Of a stretch of DNA of 64,000 bases, positions 46,212 through 57,703 are shown piece by piece. The position numbers were made by a program, and so were the translations under genes. Position 1 is the stretch's first letter. The number at the start of each line of letters is the position of its first letter. Below the pieces are notes generated by a model that did not search any database, was not told where the DNA came from, and was given only the letters and a program-made list of their open reading frames with translations. This DNA is from Symsagittifera roscoffensis (lineage: Eukaryota; Xenacoelomorpha; Acoela; Convolutidae): the NCBI RefSeq assembly GCF_963678635.1, contig NC_087063.1:59838759-59902758 (forward strand), read 5' to 3'.

Positions 46212-46672
46212 ATAAGCTTGTTCTAATCTCCAAAAACTGATTCAAATCAGTAAATTAATAAGAGATTTTTCTCGGTAAATTACTCAGGCAAACAGATAAA
46301 TTTCGGCATTCTCTATCGATCAAAAACATCATATAACTTTTTATCATCAGCTCTTTATTGGTACAAATCGGCGCAAGATAGCCACAAGAACCTGTCGGTA
46401 ATGTCCTTGAGACAAATTGCTCTTTTTGGCGGTCAGCCTTAATCAAGGCTGAACCGAATTAGAACCAAAAAACAGTTAAAATAGGATATAACACCCGTTT
46501 TTAGTTTATTAATACATGGGCAAGTGGGGGGCTCGAACCTACGTCAACTGTTCTGTCACACATATAATTCGCGTTACGTTAGCTTAGACCGCTCGGCCAT
46601 TAAAGCGTCTTTTATATGCATATATACTCTTGTTTTATATTTGCATCTATACTCTACATTTGCGTTGCAACA
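46212..46672 (-). repeat. 5' LTR of BEL copy D (461 bp)
   Basis: Minus-strand LTR beginning TGTTGCAACGC and ending just before the primer binding site. It carries TATAAAAG at about 46608-46615 and a second TATAAAACA upstream, the tRNA-like segment, the CAGCCTT-AATC-AAGGCTG hairpin, and the landmarks shared with the LTRs at 10226, 14176, 18186 and 22119. It has no 86-bp deletion. It abuts host repeat GCTAAAATGTCG on its outer side. Confidence 0.9.
46528..46599 (-). promoter_or_regulatory. tRNA-like Pol III promoter segment within the BEL LTR
   Basis: On the minus strand TGGCCGAGCGGTCTAAG matches box A of a class II (Leu/Ser-like) tRNA, and about 60 bases downstream GGTTCGAGCCC matches box B. 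The spacing fits a tRNA with a long variable arm. The anticodon and acceptor stems do not fold convincingly, so it is a tRNA-derived or tRNA-mimic segment, not a working tRNA. The same segment is present in all four 3' LTR copies, with box B slightly altered to GGTTCGAGCTC in A and B and GGTTTGAGTTC in C and D. Confidence 0.5.
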
Positions 46673-47773
46673 GCTAAAATGTCGAGAAATTTTTACCGGT
46701 GTCGAGAAAAATTGGTTTCAGTTTTTTTGATTTTCTTGATGCGAGTGAGCAGGGTTGCAATAGCTTATTTTAAGCCGTAAAAACTTAGTTTCGCTCGATT
46801 AAAGTTAGTGTTTTACGAGTATTTCAGCGCCTTTTGGAGTCAATACTTCAAACATTCAAGAAACTGCCAAAAAATGAATTTTTGATTTTTACATCATGTT
46901 TCTATAAAATATGTTTTCCAATTTGCGTATTTATTATGGTTGTCGAATATGCTTAGGCTCTTGTTTTTAGTTCACATTCTTTTATCACACCAAGCCGAAA
47001 AAAAGGACACTAAAATAAAAAAAATATATATTTTTTTAAGACTTGGAACAATCTGTGCTACTTGCAGAGTAACCGGCTATCCTTATTCACATATGATATT
47101 GAAACAATCGTTGAAGTACCGTGTTTTGCTTCGTCTTCTCCTTGAAAAAATCTTAAATTACAAGCTTGTTAGGGTTTGATTTGATATAGGATCATGCTCT
47201 CAACAAGAGCAATAAAATTATTTGAAGAAAAAAACAGGAGGCATCATTTGTATCTTTTAATTTAATATCGTCGTCAATGTCTACATTCGGGTGTAAAAAA
47301 TTTAAACTGACTTTTTACAAATTTGACCGCTGAACTTGGATCTGATTTAAAATCATCCTCGAGCATGAAAATGTAAATGTTTTTGAGATTAGGAGCAACA
47401 ATCATATCATTTAGAAGGCATATCAAATTTTTTAGTCCACAAAAAACTTAGCATTAAAAAATCACTTAAATTTCTACCCCTGAGTTAAGACTCTAGGAAA
47501 AGAGCTATGGTGTAGGCATTATCAGTTAACGATAAAAGTCAAAGATGCCAACGAGGGCAATCAAGAAAAGTTTTCCGCCTTTACACGCCTGAACTTGCAT
47601 AAGTCATTCCTGTAAAAACTGAACAAGGGTGCTCGTTTAAGGTTCGATTCACTCAAACTCAGCCTGCCTTTGTTTTTTGAGCCGGATATTCGCTGCCATT
47701 TGCTCCGCGCTAGCAGAAAATAGGATATGTATTGGGCTTAAATTATCTCAAAAGTATCAGATTGGCCATTTTC
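46673..47773. repeat. Remainder of the repeat unit interrupted by BEL
   Basis: Begins GCTAAAATGTCGAGAAATTT, matching unit 1 from about 6556 to 7621, and ends with the GCTCCGCGCTAGCAGAAAA and GGCCATTTTC landmarks that close each unit. Together with 21296-22118 it reconstructs the insertion site of the BEL element. Confidence 0.85.
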
Positions 47774-50700
47774 GTTTTGGCTTAGTTGCCATGTTGTAGA
47801 ATTGTTTTTTTTTTGTAGACATTAAACTGCTTTAACTGTTCTGATTTACCTCTGCTGTATGTTATTTTACAAATCATGACGGCGGATTTTTCCCTTAAAA
47901 AGTTTTTGGCCTAAATTTTTTCGGGTGATATTTTTTTTGGCTTACTCACCTAATTCTGAGTCGTTCGAAGAAACCAAAATCTCAGACTGAAATTCATAGC
48001 TCAAAATATTTTTCAATTTTCATTAATTGCCGTCAAATGTGTTTCTGGACGTGTTTTAAGCAAAAAGAACATCATCCCAGACAACATTTTGAAGGTTTTT
48101 AGTTGTAGTTTCTTTTGCTTATTTCCGCTTGATAGGTGTCGGCGTATATTATATTGACTTTTTGGCCTCATATTGCGTGTTTCGACGAGCAAAAAATGAT
48201 CGTGTGTTCGCGTCTGTATTTTGAGCGTGAGGGTAACAGTAACTTCTCATTAGTCCAAACTTTTTTGAAATTTTTCGTTTTTTCAAATTTTTTCGGCTTG
48301 ATTGGTTTCGGTCTTTATTATATCGGCTTAGTGATCTCATATTGTTTCATTTGACAGAAAAACTAAGTTGTTTGCGTAATTTGAGGGCGATGGGGACTTA
48401 ACAGTTTTCCATATATCTTAAGTCTTTATTTTTTTCGGCTTGAAGGGTTTCTGACCAGGTATTTTCGCCTTTGTTTCCGATATGTACCTTATGTTCCGAT
48501 GCTTATTTCTCATTCTATTGACTTGGCATGTTTTGTGTGAGAAAAAGTCTTAATCATTTTGATAGATCTAGTTTTCTCAACATTTCCGAATTCAAAAAAA
48601 AAACGTTCTCGTTTGTATCGCAAGTGGTGCGAAGCTCAGCTTCACCTGTCTAATTTCGAGCGGAAAGAGCAGGTTCAATTCTGCGTCAATTAAGCCGTTT
48701 ATAATAGCATCTTTTAGCTTAATCTGAGTTTTAACAAATCATAATAGTTTTTGGAATTTTTAACGCCATTTTGGGAATCTAAAATTCAAAAAATTTCAGA
48801 AAAAAATTGAAATTTTGAATCTTACTACTTTTTTTCTCTTTCCAAACGTTTTCTACAAAATTTGATGTCCTGTTTGCTCAATTTACTATCACTGTCAAAC
48901 GAGCCCCAGCTCTATATGTTTTTTATGAAACTTTTTGAGGTAATGCAGTCCATTTTTGCTACTCTTGCAATTAAAAAATTTGACCGATAACGTTAACAGA
49001 ACCCGTCCAGTACTATTATTTTTTAGCTATTGCTTAAACAGCTATCGTTGTTTTTTTTGCTGTTTTCTAATAGTTTTTGTTTTTCCTGGATTATTTTTTT
49101 CATTCATTAGATCAACGTTTTTGAAACAAAATTTTTTGTTATAACAAGTATGCAGTAACAAGAGTTTTGAAGTTCTTGTAATTTGCCAAACGTAGGGCGT
49201 TATAACAAAAAGTGAGACCAATTAATGACTTTTAATGCGCCGATACGCGCTTTTATGGGAATTTTTGCCGTCCAATTTGAATTGACCGAGTGCGGCGGGC
49301 CTCTATGCTGAGAAGCTTATTTAATTGCTCTCATAAACATTTTTGTCTTTCATTGCGCCTAGATGCTCTACAGAAATTAATTTACCATTCCTTGTTTTCA
49401 ATTATTACCGAGCCGGAAGATTCTGAGTTTTGTCAAAAATTCATATCTTTTTTGTATGCCCGAAGCATAAGCTCATCCAAAAACAACTTAAGATGTAGGC
49501 AAATTTCCCTCAATGCTAGTTTTTGGACTTTTTTGGTTTTTTACCTTAAAAGTAAAGCTATCATCCCCAAACCAAACAATTTAAACTTCTCTTTTTTGAA
49601 TTAAATTTTTTGCTCCGACCATTTAATAAACATGGAGGAGCTTTGTAATCGGGTGTTTTAGTTTTTTTGTTTATTATGTTTTCCACGCAAAATCAGCTGC
49701 CAGGAATAATCATCGGAGAGAGTTGAGTGATATATCATATTAAAGCCCTTGCAATCGTGATTCGAACGACGCTAAAAAGTTGAGATAAGTTTTACCAGTG
49801 TCAAGAAAAACTGGTTTGATTTTTCTGATTGTCTTGATGCGAGCGAATAAAGCGAGCGAGCAGGGTTGCAGTAGATTGTTTTAAGCCGTACAAACTTAGT
49901 TTCACTCATTTAAAGTTAGTGTTTTTGGAATATTTTTGCACCTTTTGGAGTCAATACTTCAAACATTCAAAAAACTGCCAAAAAAATGAATTTTTTTATT
50001 TTTTAAGTCATGTTTCTATAAAAAATGTTTTCCAATTTGTGTATTTTACTATGATTGTCGAATATGCTTAAGCTCTTGTTTTTAGTTCACATTCTTTTAT
50101 CACACCAAGCCGAAAAAAAACACTAATTTGAAAAAAAATTGGTGTTTTTTTAAGACTTGGAACATTCTGTGCTACTTGCAGAGTAACCGGCTATCCTTAT
50201 TCACATATGATATTGAAACAATTGGGCGAAGCACCATGTTTTGCTTCGTTTTCTCCATGGAAAAATCTTAAATTACAAGCTTGTTAGGGTTTGATTTGAT
50301 ATAGGATCATGCTCTCAACAAGAGCAATAAAATTTTTTGAAGAAAAAAACAGGAGGCATCATTTGTATCTTTTAATTTGATATCGTAGTCAATGTCTACA
50401 TTCGGGTGTATAAAATAAAAATTGAATTTTTACAATTTTGACCGCTGAACTTGGATCTGATTTAAATTCATCCTCGAGCATGAAAATGTAATTGTTTTTG
50501 AGAATAGGAGCAACAATCATATCATATAGAAGGCATATCAAAATTTTCAGTCCACAAAAAACTTAGCATTAAAAAATCACTTAGTTTTCTACCCCTGATT
50601 TAAGACTCTAGGAAAAGAGCTATGCAGTAGGTATTATGAAGTAACGAAAAAAGTCAATGATGCCAACGGAGGTATTCAAGAAAGGTTTTGCGCCTTCACA

Positions 50701-50886
50701 CGCCTGAACTTCATAAGTTATTCCTGTAAAAACTGACTAAGGGTGCTCGCTAAAGGTTCATTTTACTCAAATTTTGCCAGCCTTTTTTTGAGCCGGGTTC
50801 ATTCGTTACCATTTGCTCCGCGCTAGCAGAAAATGGGATATGTATTGCGCTTAAATTATCTCAAAACTTTTAAACAGGCCATTTTC
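47774..50886. repeat. Tandem repeat unit after the BEL block (about 3.11 kb)
   Basis: Starts GTTTTGGCTTAGTTGCCATG like units 1 and 2 and shows the same landmarks to the closing segment, including GAACATTCTGTGCTACTTGC near 50160. It is more diverged from units 1 and 2 than they are from each other, which suggests local homogenisation of units 1 and 2 or an older age. Confidence 0.85.
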
Positions 50887-51129
50887 GAGTCCCCATAGCA
50901 ATTATCATAGAAAAACTATTTTTTCTTAAAATTCTGATCTGATCAAAATTGTTTAGTTGAAAGTTTGCTAAAGAATAAAAACGATACCGCACAGAAACCA
51001 TTTTTCTTTTCGAAAAATTTAAAAATAAGCACCATGTAATATGCATTATGTTTTGAAAGCATGCTAAGGAACCAGGGCAGAGCCTATTTTTGCAAATGTT
51101 GACAGTCAAAGAAAATGAAAAAAAATGAA

Positions 51130-51735
51130 AGAGATTCGAAACAAAACAAGGATAGCCAGTCACTGAGCAAGTAGCACAGAATGTTTCGACCACAGTCTTA
51201 TAAAAAGTTTTTTCAAATTGGTATCGTTTTTTTTCTGCATATTGTGATTAAAAAAATCTGTTGCATATTGTGTTAGAACGAAAAAATAGAACGTAAGAAT
51301 ATCTGAAAGTCATAAAAAAGAAGTCAATTGAACAGTTTTTGAAGAAAAATGACTTCAAAACGAAAATAACTTAAAACGTTTTCCAGTCTTCAATTCCAAA
51401 AATTGCGCTAAAAACTCCAAAAACTACCTATACTTGAGTATAATTAAGCTTTCAAGGCTTAAATAAGCTATTGTAAGTGTACGCGGTCACCTTAGTAGCT
51501 CGAAATTAGAGCAAAACTCAAAAACTACAAACCCGTTTTTTGACACTGTGAGAAAAATTGCAAAAGCTTTTAATGTCGTTCGAATCATGACTGAAAGGGC
51601 TTTATTATGATTTATGATATATCACTTGACGCATTCCGACAATTATTTGTGGTAGCAGATTTTGAGTGGAAAAAAAACTTGATCACACCCGAATACAATG
51701 TTCCTCCCCTTTTTCAATGGTCGGAACAAGGACAG
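51130..51735 (-). repeat. Inverted, diverged copy of the 3.2-kb-unit core
   Basis: The reverse complement shows TTGTTCCGACCAT, a GATATATCAT core, CCCTTTCAGTCATGATTCGAA, CAATAGCTTATTTAAGCC and, at its far end, ACATTCTGTGCTACTTGC. These are in the same order as in the tandem units but with many differences and deletions. It marks an older insertion or inversion of the family at the right edge of the array. Confidence 0.7.
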
Positions 51736-54215
51736 TAACTGGTCTAATGCTCAATTAACAAGGGAAAATTAAACAACTTTTGTGTTCAAATCAATATATA
51801 ATTTGTGACTTCTACTGCATGAACATGAATTAAAACTAGAATTATGTGATATATATATATATATAAGAACGGTTTTTGATTTTAATAATTGTGTGTTTTT
51901 TGAATTGTTTGGCGTAAATATCAAAATAAACTAGAACTATAAATTAGCTCACAATAAAAACTCTCAAGGTCACAAAATGCTAAGAAAATAAAAAAACCAT
52001 TTTTTTAGAATATCGCTCGCTTTTTTTCTGGAATAATCAGGCTTTTGGACGTCCGTTTTAGAAGTACTGATATCTTTAAGTTCTCCTAACAATTATTTTG
52101 CTCATGCTGATAATTTATACTAGTTATTAGAGCCTATTCACATTCAATATTAAGTTAGACATTTTATTTTTTTCCTCCGGGTTGAATACAAATTTTTTTC
52201 TATGGCAAAACACTTTGTTCCGACAAGATTGACCTTTCAACGAAATCAAAATCGAACAAAATTACAAAAACGTTGCTTGATTATCAAGAAAAATTTCAAA
52301 ATGTTTGTCTTGATTTTCCGACTGAATGACATGGAGCTTACAACTGGAACTGAACTCTTTTTAAATCCAAATTCTGTTAAATTTAATATTTGCAGTTTTG
52401 CACTTATTTCTACCCTTACTAAAAAACAAAAAACAATTTGGTAAACATTTTCAAAAACATTTCAATGGTCAGACAAATTACTGAATCTTTTGATATCTTG
52501 ATTTAGAAGTCGAAATTAGCGTATGATTGTGCACAAGTAAAATTTTTCGTGGTACAAAAAAATTATGATTAGAGTCCATCAGGACTTTTTTTATTGTTTG
52601 AAAATTGAAAGTTTTCGAGTTTGATAAAATAATTGCACTATTTCCACCTGTTGAAGGCATTTTTGATGAAATGAAAATGGGGTATGTTTTTTAGATCTCG
52701 AAGTGGTGCAAGTGTTTGAAATCCGAGAATCAGGCAGATTTGATTAAAAATTTTGTTAAATCCTTTTTCTGCTGAGTCATTATAAAACAAAAAATCTTGT
52801 AAAATTTTATTCCATAAGCAAATCTTTTGACATCTTGACGTGATATATAAAAGAATCCGATTAATCCCGTTTTTAATAAATAATTTGTTTTTTCTCTTTT
52901 GAGTTTCTCAAAAAAGTTTATCAATCTGAAGACTCCTAATAGAAAGTTTGGATCGTATCTTCTCTCAAGTTTTCCAAAAAAGACGAGAAATATTGTTTTT
53001 ACAGTCAATTTTCCTGCGCCTGATCCCTGCCAGACATTTTTATATCGCAAGTTAAGCGAAGCTTTGCTTAGCCTCTGTTTTACGAAAAGGCTTCATCTCA
53101 ATTCTATCAAATTTTTATCCAAATTTTTATTGTTACCGAAGACTATGATATATTGGACCGTGAAAGTATTATCGAAATCTTTAGAGATAGATGTATGTAT
53201 ATATGCTAGTTTAGCCTACATTCCATGAAAAATTCCCTCTTTTGCTTAACCGTATTTTTCTAGAAAATGTGTTCTTGAAAATTGGGATATTGATCATTTT
53301 TTATTTAGAAGCTAGCTGAGAAAAAAAAAGATTATAACTGACATATTCTTTTTAGTTTGAATCACAATTCCAGTTTTAAAATATAAACTTTTGGCAAGTT
53401 AGATTTCACTGAAACAATAAAAGAAACCACGGTTGCTCATCAATTAGGATGTCTCAAAAATCAAAACTGAAACTTGTTTCATTGCTTAAGTCCATGAACT
53501 TTTGATTGGAAGCAACAAAGTTTCAAAAAGTTTCACTGGCCTTATTTATTTCTGATTATTGAACCATAAGAACACTCTAAAAATATACATCTCATTAATT
53601 GAGCTTATTAAAAATCTGGATACTTATTATCGTGAATCTTTGTAGAAAAAATCAACATTTTCATATTTATCATGAATCTTCTAAGCAAGCTATATCGACA
53701 CGCCAAAAAAACAACCAAATCTCAAAAGTAAAGTGCTTTGGCAAAGAGCGACCGCATGCTCCACTGCGCTTATGTTGGTGAAGATGGGCATTGTGTGCGT
53801 GAATAAATGTTTGACTCATCAGTTTTTCGGAGTTATTGGTTCAGAACTAGCAAATGATCAAAACTGCATGAGATATCTATGATTTTGGGCTTGTAGTTGC
53901 ATATTTTGAAATATTTTGATTTCTCAGAAAAATTTCAATTGGAACGGACTTTTTGTTGTGTTGGAATGAACAATTATATATTATCTAATCAAATACAAAT
54001 ATAAATGCATTAGAGTTTTTGAGCCAGCAATCGTTTTGTTCTGACTTTCGAAGAAAGGAAGAAAGCGAGGAATTGAAATGCCCAGCTGGTTTTTTTTTCA
54101 TTCAGACTAACTTTGAAGTAAGAAAAGTTGACTCCGTAGAGGCATCGATCCGAAAATTTTGTGATTGCCAAGCGAGTATGTTTGCTTTTCACAATTTTAC
54201 GGCTTTGCTGCTAGA
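51736..54215. other. AT-rich non-coding stretch
   Basis: Contains a TA microsatellite at 51849-51865 and several short ORFs (80-109 codons at 52202, 52730 and 52899) with no recognisable domain. The two overlapping ORFs on opposite strands at 52730-53228 look like mutual shadows in AT-rich DNA. I see no gene. Confidence 0.5.
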
Positions 54216-54218
54216 ATA

Positions 54219-54378
54219 ATACTTAGATAGTTTCCTTTAAAACGCGAATTATGGGGGCTAGGAAGTTACACAACAAGCAAATTAGACGGCTCCAATATGG
54301 AATAATACTTTCATAGCTTCATTCAAAACGCGAATTATGGGGGTTAGCAAAATAGACGACAAGCAAATTATACGGCTC
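54219..54378. repeat. Tandem duplication of about 80 bp
   Basis: GAATAATACTTAGATAG at 54215 and GAATAATACTTTCATAG at 54300 begin two copies that share AAAACGCGAATTATGGGGG and ACAAGCAAATTA(G/T)ACGGCTC, differing at roughly a fifth of positions. Confidence 0.8.
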
Positions 54379-54942
54379 AAATTTTTTAAAGCAAAAACTA
54401 GCATTTTAGACAAAAAGCAAAGGGCTAACAAAAGTTATTGCTTAGAACAAATTTTCACAAATACAAAAAAATAATCCCTTTGCATATCAAAATATTTATT
54501 ATAAAAGATATATAAATTGTTAATCCAAATAATATAAAACATTTATGCAATTTCGACGTGTGAAAAACTGATTCGCATTTAAAAAACCTCGAGCGAAAGT
54601 TAATTGTTGTCAGTGAAAGTTAATTGTATTCAGTAAACAGATGTCACACACGTTAACAATACATTTACTTCTTATCTCCCATATTTGTTATTTAACATCG
54701 ACGTCTAAATTCAATTTTTGGGCCATGTCTAAATTTCTTTTCGTTTGTTTTCGTGGTCCAATCGAGTTATTTATGAGTGGAAAATTATCCGCACTCATAA
54801 TCGTTCCAATTTGAAATGAGGCAAGCTAATTGGTCTAATTAATTCCATAAACGGCTCAAATTTTAACATTTTGATATTATCAGCCTAAAATATGTTGTTT
54901 GTCAAATTTTTATATTCCAAAAATGATTCGAGACCAAACAAG

Positions 54943-55497
54943 ACTGCTCGTATATCAGGGCAAAGCCCTGGATGTTCCGACTGTCCCTTAACTTAAATCG
55001 AATAGTTTTTGGGGAAAAGAATATTGAAAACCTGTAAATTTTGAACAGTATCAAAGTGTGAGGTTTTTGGTCGTAAGAAATTAATATGACCGATTAGCTA
55101 GCCTCAGTTCAATTCGGAACGATTTCCTTGTGCTCAATGCAATTTTGTTGTGCGGGATAATTTGCCGCGCATAAATATGCGTTACACTCTCAGCATCATG
55201 AATAATTTCTTCAAGGCGTGCAGAGTTTAGTCCAGAACATGGCCATTTTGGCGATTTTTAAACCCCTAGAACTTTACAAAAAAACAAGCGGAGGTAAAAA
55301 TATCTTTTTAAATCTGAACCCAGGAAGTTGATATTTTCAATAGATTATAAAAGTTTTTTGTTGAAAACTATTATTTTGATCGGCGAAAATTGACTGAATA
55401 AAAAAACCACAACGAGCATAAATATTCCGTTTTTTTCGAAAGTCGGAACAATAATGGGCAGTCGGAACGATCAGGGCTTTGCCCTGATACGAGCAGT
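54943..55497. repeat. MITE-like element with inverted ends
   Basis: The left arm (54943-54986) ACTGCTCGTATATCAGGGCA... and the right arm (55456-55497, reverse complement ACTGCTCGTATCAGGGCA...) are reverse complements over about 40 bp, and both include the palindrome AGGGCAAAGCCCT. The total is 555 bp with no ORF. This is consistent with a non-autonomous DNA transposon; no target duplication was clearly seen. Confidence 0.7.
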
Positions 55498-55852
55498 TTT
55501 GATTTTGATTTTAGACATACGGTTTGATCTCCATAGGCATGTGACAAGATGTCGTCTTTTATTAAACGCACACCAAAGAAGAGGAAAACTTGGAACTATC
55601 TAATTGATTTTATTATTTGCATAAGAACAACATCAGGAATTCTGTTCTATACGATAGCATTGTTCCGAACGATTTTCGAAAAAGGGATGAGCCTTAGATG
55701 TTTATTCAGACAATTTCGACTCTTCATTTACCAATTTTCGAAGAAATGTTGTGTGCAGTTTGCTTAACATGATTTGTTCAACTTAATAACAGAAAAAAAA
55801 AGTACAACTACTGATTTCGAAACCTGTTAAGTTTATGTTTCAGTTGTCATCA

Positions 55853-56654
55853 GAGGCGGATATAGGATTTTTTTGAAGAGGTGGGCGGATTTTCGAGAAA
55901 AAAAAGATTAATTTGATCAGGAGAGGATCTAGGTTTTTCTCGAGGGGGGGGGGGGGGGGGGACTTTTTTTAGGTCGACCGAATTGACTTCCCAAACTCTC
56001 CCAAGGAACTAAAAAGGCCCTGTTTTGGCCAATTTTTCTGCGCCCAGGCAAAATTTTAGGGTGTTTTTTAAGCACTTTTTGACCAAAAAAATTGTGTTTT
56101 TTCCGCGCGCGCTTCCCCCTCAAAGTTAGTGTATATTGTCGCCAAAGGCGCCTTTAGAACATTTTTAGGGTCTGTCACAAAAAATGGATGTCTCTAAATA
56201 GTACAAAGGGGGGTCTTATGCATTATATGGCCCAAAATCATTATTTCTACATCTCTTGAACTGAAATTAATGTGGTTGAATTTGATTGGCTAATTAGCCA
56301 ATCAAGTTCCATCGACATTTTCGTTTGTCAAGCCATTTATTAAGTTTTTCTTGTCTGGGTTAGGTTTCACAAGAAACTCAAAATTAACTTGATTATTTTA
56401 CAAAGTTCCATCTTTTCGGAAATTTTTTCGGTTAATATTTTTTCTGCTGGAAAGGTTGATCGGAATGCCTGACCGTCTAACTTGAATTTGATTGGCTAAA
56501 ATTACCCAATCAGATTCGATCGCATAATTTCCAGCTTACTATGTAGAAAATTTGATTTTGGCCCGTTTAGTGCATAAGACCCTAATAAGGGGACCCTTTG
56601 GGTCGGCAGGGCATCGAATCCCTGAAAGGGGGCGTCCCCCCTCCCCTGCCCCTG
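55853..56654. mobile_element. Probable non-autonomous DNA transposon remnants
   Basis: CAGAGGCGGATATAGGA at 55853 and CAGGAGAGGATCTAGG at 55919 are followed by long G runs and are like the CAGGGGCGGATCCAG ends of many invertebrate non-autonomous DNA transposons. The far end near 56640-56654 reads CCCCTCCCCTGCCCCTG, roughly complementary. There is no transposase. Boundaries are uncertain, and a second inverted-repeat unit (56211-56582) lies inside. Confidence 0.4.
56211..56582. repeat. Inverted-repeat element, 30-bp arms
   Basis: GGGTCTTATGCATTATATGG... at 56211-56240 pairs with 56553-56582, 26 of 30 positions by eye. The interior holds a perfect 24-bp palindrome (56282-56305, centre GGCTAATTAGCC) and a second, imperfect relative (TTGATTGGCTAAAATTACCC) at about 56489-56515, so the element is itself quasi-symmetric. 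Confidence 0.7.
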
Positions 56655-57703
56655 AATTCGATGACCGTTTTTCTGTTCGGCTAAACTGATTTTCTGGGTT
56701 TTAAAACACAATTAAAAGACTCTATTTTGGCAAAAATCATTTATCTGAATCCAAGTATAACCATCCGACGTCTTAGTTTCCCAAATGCTTATAGCGCAGC
56801 ACTTGTTGTGATACACTGACTTAGTAGCCGTGAATCTTTTATTTCAATTTTTTCTCTTTCATGTTGTTATTATCACCTTTCTCACGGAGTATACATTCTC
56901 AGGTAACTCAAATAAAGTATATTATATGAAAAATAAAAAATTAGGATCCAAATTCCTAACAAACTGGAGATGACGTTACTATAGGCAAAATGCTTCCCGT
57001 GAAAATGACTCTTTTAATCAACGATTGGCCTTTTCTAACTTGTATTATTTCACAAAAAGCTCGAAGGAAAATTATAACGATTTCAATCATGCTTTAATCA
57101 CGCTTTCATTCAGATTGCGAAAGTTATTTCCAAAACGTTATCTCCCTAGCAGAGTAAATCTCATCGAAGCAGACACTATACATTTTAAGACAATAAATAT
57201 TAGTCGATTTTCCACACTTGCTCCGATATTTTACCTAATTATGGTGCTATGAAGTAGCCAATTGAAAACGAGCATCTTGAAAATGACTCTTATGAAACAT
57301 TTAACAATTTCGGTCGCTCTAATTAGAATACTAGATTTCTAGCTGACATCATTGGACAAAAGCAAGGGCTTTTATATTCTTAATTGAGGCGGTTTGTCTT
57401 TTGTACACCACACACTTTAAAAATAATAGCTTTTCAAAGTGGTACGATTTCAAATTCTCATCAAATCTTAAGTTACGCTGATCTAACGCTCAACAGTTAT
57501 ACGAATGGGCAATAGTGCCTTGTGGTACCTCTGAAGTGTTTGAGGTCCCGCTTAATTTGTGTTTTAGAAATCTTCAAAATCAGGAGGCCATAGCTGCGAC
57601 ATATAAATCTCAATTCCGCAAATGAAATCAGTTAAAGAAAAATAATTCTTTTTGTGGCTGTCTTGCGCAACCTTCGATTGCATCTATTATTTGTGAATGT
57701 AAA

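Larger units (their letters stand above)
22119..46672 (-). mobile_element. BEL/Pao LTR retrotransposon, copy D, interrupted by a Polinton
   Basis: Read on the minus strand: 5' LTR (46212-46672), tRNA primer binding site (46191-46209), leader (44224-46190), Polinton insert (29235-44217), gag (about 26534-29175), protease/RT/RNase H/integrase (about 22500-26530), polypurine tract, 3' LTR (22119-22493). Without the Polinton and one copy of its target duplication the element is about 9.6 kb, within the range for BEL/Pao. The domain order (gag, protease, RT, RNase H, integrase) and the gag type are those of this superfamily. It is thoroughly inactivated by stops and frameshifts. Confidence 0.92.

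Noticed and set aside
46528-46599. Functional tRNA gene in the LTR
   Set aside because: Box A and box B match, but the acceptor and anticodon stems do not pair and no sensible anticodon loop forms.
52730-53228. Two overlapping ORFs of about 106-109 codons on opposite strands
   Set aside because: AT-rich, mutually antisense, no motif and no splice or promoter support.
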